Positions 60,371-64,000 of a stretch of 64,000 nucleotides of DNA are shown here, piece after piece. Every line of letters begins with the position of its first letter. Within the stretch, counting starts at the first letter, position 1. Made by a program: the position numbers and the translations under genes. The DNA comes from CAVPDE01 sp963707125 (GTDB lineage Bacteria > Desulfobacterota > DSM-4660 > Desulfatiglandales > HGW-15), in contig CAVPOU010000024.1 in the NCBI GenBank assembly GCA_963707125.1, positions 186,001-250,000 of the forward strand. Direction: 5' to 3'. The notes under the pieces are model-generated. The model had not been told where the DNA came from and ran no database searches. It saw only the letters and a program-made list of their open reading frames with translations.

Positions 60371-60484
60371 ATGGCCAATGTCAAAATCCAAATGCCAAGT
60401 GAAATCCAAAGGTCAAATGTCAAAGGTCGTGAGTTTTGGGCTTTGACATTCCTTTGACATTTTGGCTTTGACATTTGGATTTAC
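60371..60484. repeat. Hairpin repeat, CAAAATCCAAATGCC family
   Basis: Left words AATGTCAAAATCCAAATG and GGTCAAATGTCAAAGG, right complements CTTTGACATTCCTTTGACATT and TTGACATTTGGATTT. It fills the gap before the macrodomain gene and is related to 38921-39020. Confidence 0.65.
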
Positions 60485-60496
60485 AGGAGGTGCCCT

Positions 60497-61018
60497 ATGG
60501 ATCAGAGAGTACAAATCCTTGAAGGAGATATTACCAAGCAACAGGTTGATGCCATCGTCAACGCAGCCAACAACTCTCTTCTGGGAGGTGGCGGCGTGGA
60601 CGGCGCGATTCACAGGGCTGCCGGGCCTGAGCTCTTGCAGGAAACGAGAAAAATCGGAGGGTGCCCCACAGGGGAGGCCAGGGTGAGCAAAGGTTATCGT
60701 CTTCCCGCCAAATGGGTGATCCACACCGTGGGACCGATCTGGGGCGGGGGAAACAAGAACGAGGACAGCCTATTGGCGAGCTGCTACAGACACTCCTTCA
60801 ACGCGGCAAAAGAGAAGGGGGTAAAGACCGTCGCGTTTCCATCCATCAGCACCGGCGCTTACAGCTTTCCCCTGGAACGCGCCACGGAGATTGCTTTGAA
60901 GGAAACCAAGAAATTCCTGGCGACAGACAAAACCCTTACAAAGGTCGTCTTTGTCTGTTTCGGTAAAAAAGTCCTCAACACATACAAGGACACCGCCAAT
61001 CGCATTTTCAGCGAATAA
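60497..61018 (+). CDS. Macrodomain protein, O-acetyl-ADP-ribose deacetylase-like
   Basis: The 173-residue single macrodomain has VDAIVNAANNSLLGGGGVDG, AIHRAAG, GEARVSKGYRLPAKWVIHTV and FPSISTGAYSFPLERA, which form the ADP-ribose pocket including the catalytic-type Asn and Asp positions of the MacroD/YmdB type. Expected activity: hydrolysis of O-acetyl-ADP-ribose or removal of mono-ADP-ribose from proteins. GGAGG precedes ATG. No ADP-ribosyltransferase partner is adjacent. Confidence 0.92.
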   Translation: MDQRVQILEGDITKQQVDAIVNAANNSLLGGGGVDGAIHRAAGPELLQETRKIGGCPTGEARVSKGYRLPAKWVIHTVGPIWGGGNKNEDSLLASCYRHSFNAAKEKGVKTVAFPSISTGAYSFPLERATEIALKETKKFLATDKTLTKVVFVCFGKKVLNTYKDTANRIFSE

Positions 61019-61045
61019 CTGTATTGCAGAAGAAAAAACAAATCT

Positions 61046-61128
61046 CCCCTCCCCTGGCGGGAGGGGACAAAGGGGAGGGGGAGCATTCGACTCCATCACT
61101 CCAACACTCCATTACTCCATTACGCCAT
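61046..61128. repeat. GC-rich palindrome plus CTCCAACACTCC tandem
   Basis: CTCCCCTCCCCTGGCGGGAGG and GGGGAGGGGGAG (61046-61081) repeat the core found at 12915-13070 and inside rlmD. It is followed by a CTCCAACACTCCATTACTCC word tandem (61093-61128) that supplies the last codons and stop of the transporter gene on the minus strand. Confidence 0.65.
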
Positions 61129-62038
61129 TCCGCTTTGTCTTCCAGCTTCGATACGCTCTCAAAGGCACGATGAGCGCAAAAAAGGGTATCATGTACATCG
61201 CAGCGACCGTGGGCTCGATCGGGGTAAAAAACTCAGAGCTAAAGACGATGACCAGGACATTGTTCATCATCCCCAGGCAAATGACCGCAGCCACCTGATC
61301 TTCAACCGGTCTTCCCGACGAAAGAAGAATTCCCGCCAGAAGGTACAAAGCCCCCAGAATAAATGCCACCACCGTGGCCATCACAATCGTCATGGGCTCC
61401 TGGTAAAAGAAATTGGAATACTTGGAGAAGATCCCCATGTTCGTGACGGCAAACAGGAATAGAGAAATCGGAAACTGATGCTGCCTCAGCGATCGCACCA
61501 CGCTCGAAGAGACCTTCCTCATGATTTGCGCGAGCAGGACAGGAACAAAGACAACAATCAGCAGCAGGCGCATCATAGCCCAGACGGAAAGTTCCAAGGA
61601 CCGGCCGCAAAGAATATCCACCATGGGAGGAAGGGTGAAGGGAACCAGCAGGGAGGAACACACGACCACAACCAGCACAAGAGGCGTGTTGGCCTGGAGA
61701 AGGCCAGAAATAAACGGCGCCACAACGCCGGCCGATATTCCGGTTAGGAGCAATGCGGAAAGGCTGTAGCCCGGCCAAAAGGCGCGAAAGAGGAAGAAGA
61801 TCGCCGCAGGCAGAAGGATCATTCTGATGAAAAGAAAAACGCCGATGACAAGGCCCTTGCTGCGTAGGGTCTCCGAGATGTCCAAAAGGCTAATCGAGAG
61901 AAAGCTCAGGAAGAGAAGGGACATCATGCAGTAAAGGGGAAAAGGCTGGAAGATTTCGCATGCTCTTGGGGAAAAAATTCCCGCAAGCAAGGAGGAGTAA
62001 ATGACGAGAAGCAATATCAGATCTCTTAATCGGAACAT
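61112..62038 (-). CDS. BASS/arsenite-type membrane transporter
   Basis: The 308-residue protein is very hydrophobic, with nine or ten predicted transmembrane helices (for example LILLLVIYSSLLAGIF, LLVPFTLPPMVDIL). The two crossing-helix motifs (LLTGISAGVVAPFISGLL and AAVICLGMMNNVLVIVFS) are typical of the bile acid:sodium symporter (BASS) fold. Substrate is unknown; organic anions are possible. Its last five residues (NGVME) are encoded by the flanking word tandem. Confidence 0.82.
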   Translation of the reverse strand: MFRLRDLILLLVIYSSLLAGIFSPRACEIFQPFPLYCMMSLLFLSFLSISLLDISETLRSKGLVIGVFLFIRMILLPAAIFFLFRAFWPGYSLSALLLTGISAGVVAPFISGLLQANTPLVLVVVVCSSLLVPFTLPPMVDILCGRSLELSVWAMMRLLLIVVFVPVLLAQIMRKVSSSVVRSLRQHQFPISLFLFAVTNMGIFSKYSNFFYQEPMTIVMATVVAFILGALYLLAGILLSSGRPVEDQVAAVICLGMMNNVLVIVFSSEFFTPIEPTVAAMYMIPFFALIVPLRAYRSWKTKRNGVME

Positions 62039-62057
62039 AAGGATATTATGGCAGGAA

Positions 62058-62309
62058 CTAATCCTCCTCCTTCAAAAAGACCGTGTGATATTCCTCTTCG
62101 GATAAGTATTTCTTGAGGAGACCTCCCAGTAGATCAAAGAGGGTTTTCAGGTCCTCATCCGACATTCTATCCCGAATCAGGGCCATGTGGTCATCATCCG
62201 AGAACTTCTGCATGTACCAGGTGAGAGTGCTCTCATCCGTTTCCCGGTCAAAACCGAATCCCACAAGCCCGTCATAATCATCAACAAACTTATGGCTGTG
62301 CTTTGGCAT
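62058..62309 (-). CDS. Small acidic protein of unknown function
   Basis: From ATG 62309 (MPKHSHKFVDDYDGLVG) the 83-residue protein is rich in Asp and Glu and lacks membrane segments: FGFDRETDESTLTWYMQKF, then LKTLFDLLGGLLKKYL. I recall similar short cytoplasmic proteins in deltaproteobacteria but know no function. GGAG lies about 10 nt upstream; ten further residues are possible if an earlier start is used. Confidence 0.7.
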   Translation of the reverse strand: MPKHSHKFVDDYDGLVGFGFDRETDESTLTWYMQKFSDDDHMALIRDRMSDEDLKTLFDLLGGLLKKYLSEEEYHTVFLKEED

Positions 62310-62374
62310 GGAAAGTTTCTCCGTTTCCACTGTGATCAAGCCTTAAGAAAACAAAACCCTTTGTCACGAAAACA

Positions 62375-62533
62375 CTAGCAGGTCACTGAAAAACACCCAT
62401 GGTACAGGCTGATCAAAAACGTCAAGATGCAAGGCACCCGAAATTTCGAGGAGTGAGGCGTACGTAGTAGTGCGCCGCAATGACGAGAAATGAGGGTAAC
62501 GCGGCAGATTGGCGTTTTTCATCAGCCTGCTAG
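62375..62533. repeat. Hairpin repeat, CTAGCAGG...CCTGCTAG family
   Basis: Ends CTAGCAGGTCACTGAAAAAC (62375-62394) and GTTTTTCATCAGCCTGCTAG (62514-62533) are inverted. The same family is at 15442-15574. The final CTAG provides the TAG stop of the LUD gene on the minus strand. Confidence 0.72.
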
Positions 62534-63165
62534 TACCCCAAACTCTCGTTCACAAGGATGACCGAGATGTCCGTCATCCAGGGTTTACGGTGAAGGATCG
62601 TGGTGACTTCACAGATGCGTTTGGGGGCGTTGCAGTCAATGCACACTCCGGTCTTGGCACAGGGCGTATCCAGGTTGAGGCTCTTGGCTCGCAGGGGACC
62701 TGCCACTTCCCTGATCCTTTCGAGCGCCGATTGAAGGTCCGGCCTCACCTTGTTCATGCCGGCCACAATGATCACCTTTTTCGGCCCGAAGGTCATCGCC
62801 GCAGTGCGATTACCCACCGCATCCACGTTCACGATTTCACCTGTAGCAGAGATGGCATTGGCGCTGCAGACGAAGCAATCGCTCCGGCCCTGTGCAAGAC
62901 GGATTTTCTTGTTCTCTTCACCGAAAAGATTCCCTTCCCAGTGGTCAAAGAGGGTCTTCCCTTTTGCCTGAAGCGTTTCTTTGAGACCAAGGGATCTCGT
63001 GGTATGTGACCCGCCGAAGCCGAAGGTTTCATAACCGGAAACCATGCTCAGAATGAGGTCTCTTGCTTCCTCGACGGTCGAGACAAAATGGGCATCAAAG
63101 CCGTGATCCTTCAGAGCCTTGACGCACTTTTCACCCTGTTTTTCCCAGAGCCACTTCTGATCCAT
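62530..63165 (-). CDS. LUD-domain (LutC/YkgG-like, DUF162) protein
   Basis: The 211-residue protein has the LUD fold signature: FGFGGSHTTRSLGLKETL, DCFVCSANAISATGEIVNVD, GNRTAAMTFGPKKVIIVAG and MNKVRPDLQSALERI. The C-terminal TPCAKTGVCIDCNAPKRIC has four closely spaced cysteines, suggesting a metal or Fe-S site, common in single-domain LUD proteins of anaerobes. LutC is part of lactate utilisation, but lutA/lutB are not here, so the role is open. It starts 4 bp after the xdhC-like gene stops, implying one operon. Confidence 0.88.
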   Translation of the reverse strand: MDQKWLWEKQGEKCVKALKDHGFDAHFVSTVEEARDLILSMVSGYETFGFGGSHTTRSLGLKETLQAKGKTLFDHWEGNLFGEENKKIRLAQGRSDCFVCSANAISATGEIVNVDAVGNRTAAMTFGPKKVIIVAGMNKVRPDLQSALERIREVAGPLRAKSLNLDTPCAKTGVCIDCNAPKRICEVTTILHRKPWMTDISVILVNESLGY

Positions 63166-63169
63166 GACG

Positions 63170-64000
63170 TCATGCCTCCTTTCCAGCCCGCACCTGAATC
63201 AATTCCCCCACAATGCTCACCGCTATTTCCTCAGGGGTCTCCGCTCCGATATCGAGACCGATGGGCGCGTGAACTCGATCAAGGTCTGATTTCGTGAAGC
63301 CTTCTTCAAGGAGCTTTTCGTAAATCATCGCTTTCTTGCGGCGGCTCCCGATCATACCGATGTACTTTGCCTTGGTTCTGAGGCATTGCTCGAGCACGGA
63401 CTTGTCATGGATGTGCCCCCTGGTGACAATGACAAGGTAGGACGATTCGTCCACAGAAATCTTTGCGAGCACGCCCTCAAACGCAAATTGATGGACCTTG
63501 GCGGCATCCGGAAACTTCTTGGGATCAGCAAATTCAGGGCGATCGTCAATGACCATCACTTTGAATCCCACCTTGCTCGCCAGAGGTATAATCTGGGCCG
63601 AAACGTGCCCGCCGCCAAAAATGTAGAGAACGGGATCCGAGAGAATTGGTTCCACAAAGAGCTCAACGCCGGCTCCGAGGTCATCCCTGGAAGCCACGAG
63701 GCGGGGCTCTCTTTGTTTGAGCCAAAGGGGCATGTTTTTCGCTAGCTCTTTTTCAATGGCTTTCATCCCAGGTAGATAACCTGTGGGCTCAGCGCCAGGC
63801 AAAATGAACAACCTGGGGACTCTATCCTTTTGCCACCGGTCCAAATTGACCACGGTCACGAGGAGCCCTGCTCCGCCCCGCTTCTGGATATCCAGGATTC
63901 TTCTGAAGCCCTGGATCTGGTCCTGGTTCTCCGGGGAGAGCGGTTCGAGAAATATGTCCACATCCCCGCCGCAGATCATGTCCGTTTCTGCCACATCCTT
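63170..64000 (-). CDS. XdhC/CoxI family protein, 5' end outside window
   Basis: The frame is open to the last base of the window; KDVAETDMICGG is the middle of the normal N-terminal XdhC domain, so about 80-90 residues are missing. Visible: MICGGDVDIFLEPL, a linker, and the Rossmann domain YIFGGGHVSAQIIPLASKVG with VMVIDDRPEFAD, then YIGMIGSRRKKAMI and VHAPIGLDIGAETPEEIAVS. XdhC-type proteins bind and insert sulfurated molybdenum cofactor into xanthine dehydrogenase-like enzymes. A partner dehydrogenase probably lies beyond the right edge. Confidence 0.93.
   Translation of the reverse strand, partial: KDVAETDMICGGDVDIFLEPLSPENQDQIQGFRRILDIQKRGGAGLLVTVVNLDRWQKDRVPRLFILPGAEPTGYLPGMKAIEKELAKNMPLWLKQREPRLVASRDDLGAGVELFVEPILSDPVLYIFGGGHVSAQIIPLASKVGFKVMVIDDRPEFADPKKFPDAAKVHQFAFEGVLAKISVDESSYLVIVTRGHIHDKSVLEQCLRTKAKYIGMIGSRRKKAMIYEKLLEEGFTKSDLDRVHAPIGLDIGAETPEEIAVSIVGELIQVRAGKEA

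Overview
The window looks like chromosome of a Gram-negative deltaproteobacterium (Desulfobacterota). The evidence is gene order and gene types: ffh-rpsP-khpA-rimM-trmD-(SPOUT methylase)-rplS-rnhB-yraN, a soluble PTS pair (ptsH-ptsI) next to smpB and ssrA, a pilMNOPQ cluster, sigma-54-like promoters near pilin genes, and a tmRNA tag reading ANADDYAYAVAA. No 16S or other lineage-defining gene is present, so rank below phylum is not supported.

Layout. Bases 1-2926 are the end of a genomic island integrated at the 3' end of ssrA: a partial AbiEi-like antitoxin, an AbiEii-like nucleotidyltransferase and a tyrosine integrase. Bases 2927-12745 carry ssrA, smpB, ptsI, ptsH, rsmI and the ribosome/SRP maturation operon, all on the minus strand. 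Bases 13000-20570 carry a nucleoside phosphorylase, a degenerate stand-alone NAD+ DNA-ligase-like domain, acylphosphatase, a lipoprotein, recN and pilB. Bases 21000-21762 are a UPF0175/DUF3368 toxin-antitoxin pair. Bases 22200-36750 are a minor-pilin operon ending in a 3,418-residue PilY1-type tip adhesin with six apparently identical 312-bp repeats. Bases 37200-42321 hold a broken beta-helix surface protein, RlmD, a candidate non-coding RNA and rpsU. Bases 42541-48655 hold a HAD phosphatase and an XRE-pilMNOPQ operon. Bases 49300-64000 hold lepB, a Nudix protein, surE, a GAF histidine kinase, malQ, a diadenylate cyclase fused to a YbbR domain, glgP, an aminotransferase, a macrodomain protein, a BASS-type transporter, a LUD protein and a partial XdhC.

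The most unusual content is between and inside the genes. Intergenic spaces are filled with hairpin elements whose arms are near-tandem repeats of a short word. One family has ends of the type GTAACTRCTCAGG, flanking direct repeats of 6-8 bp at four of five loci, and either a four-helix-bundle (23S rRNA intervening-sequence type) gene or a 165-178 bp deletion form retaining that gene's start. I regard this as a candidate mobile element class. Other palindromic elements lie in frame inside rlmD and inside three prepilin leader peptides. Eight single-base indels were found, all in pilus or surface genes (pilW, pilX twice, pilO, pilP, pilQ, beta-helix protein twice); none was seen in the other genes.
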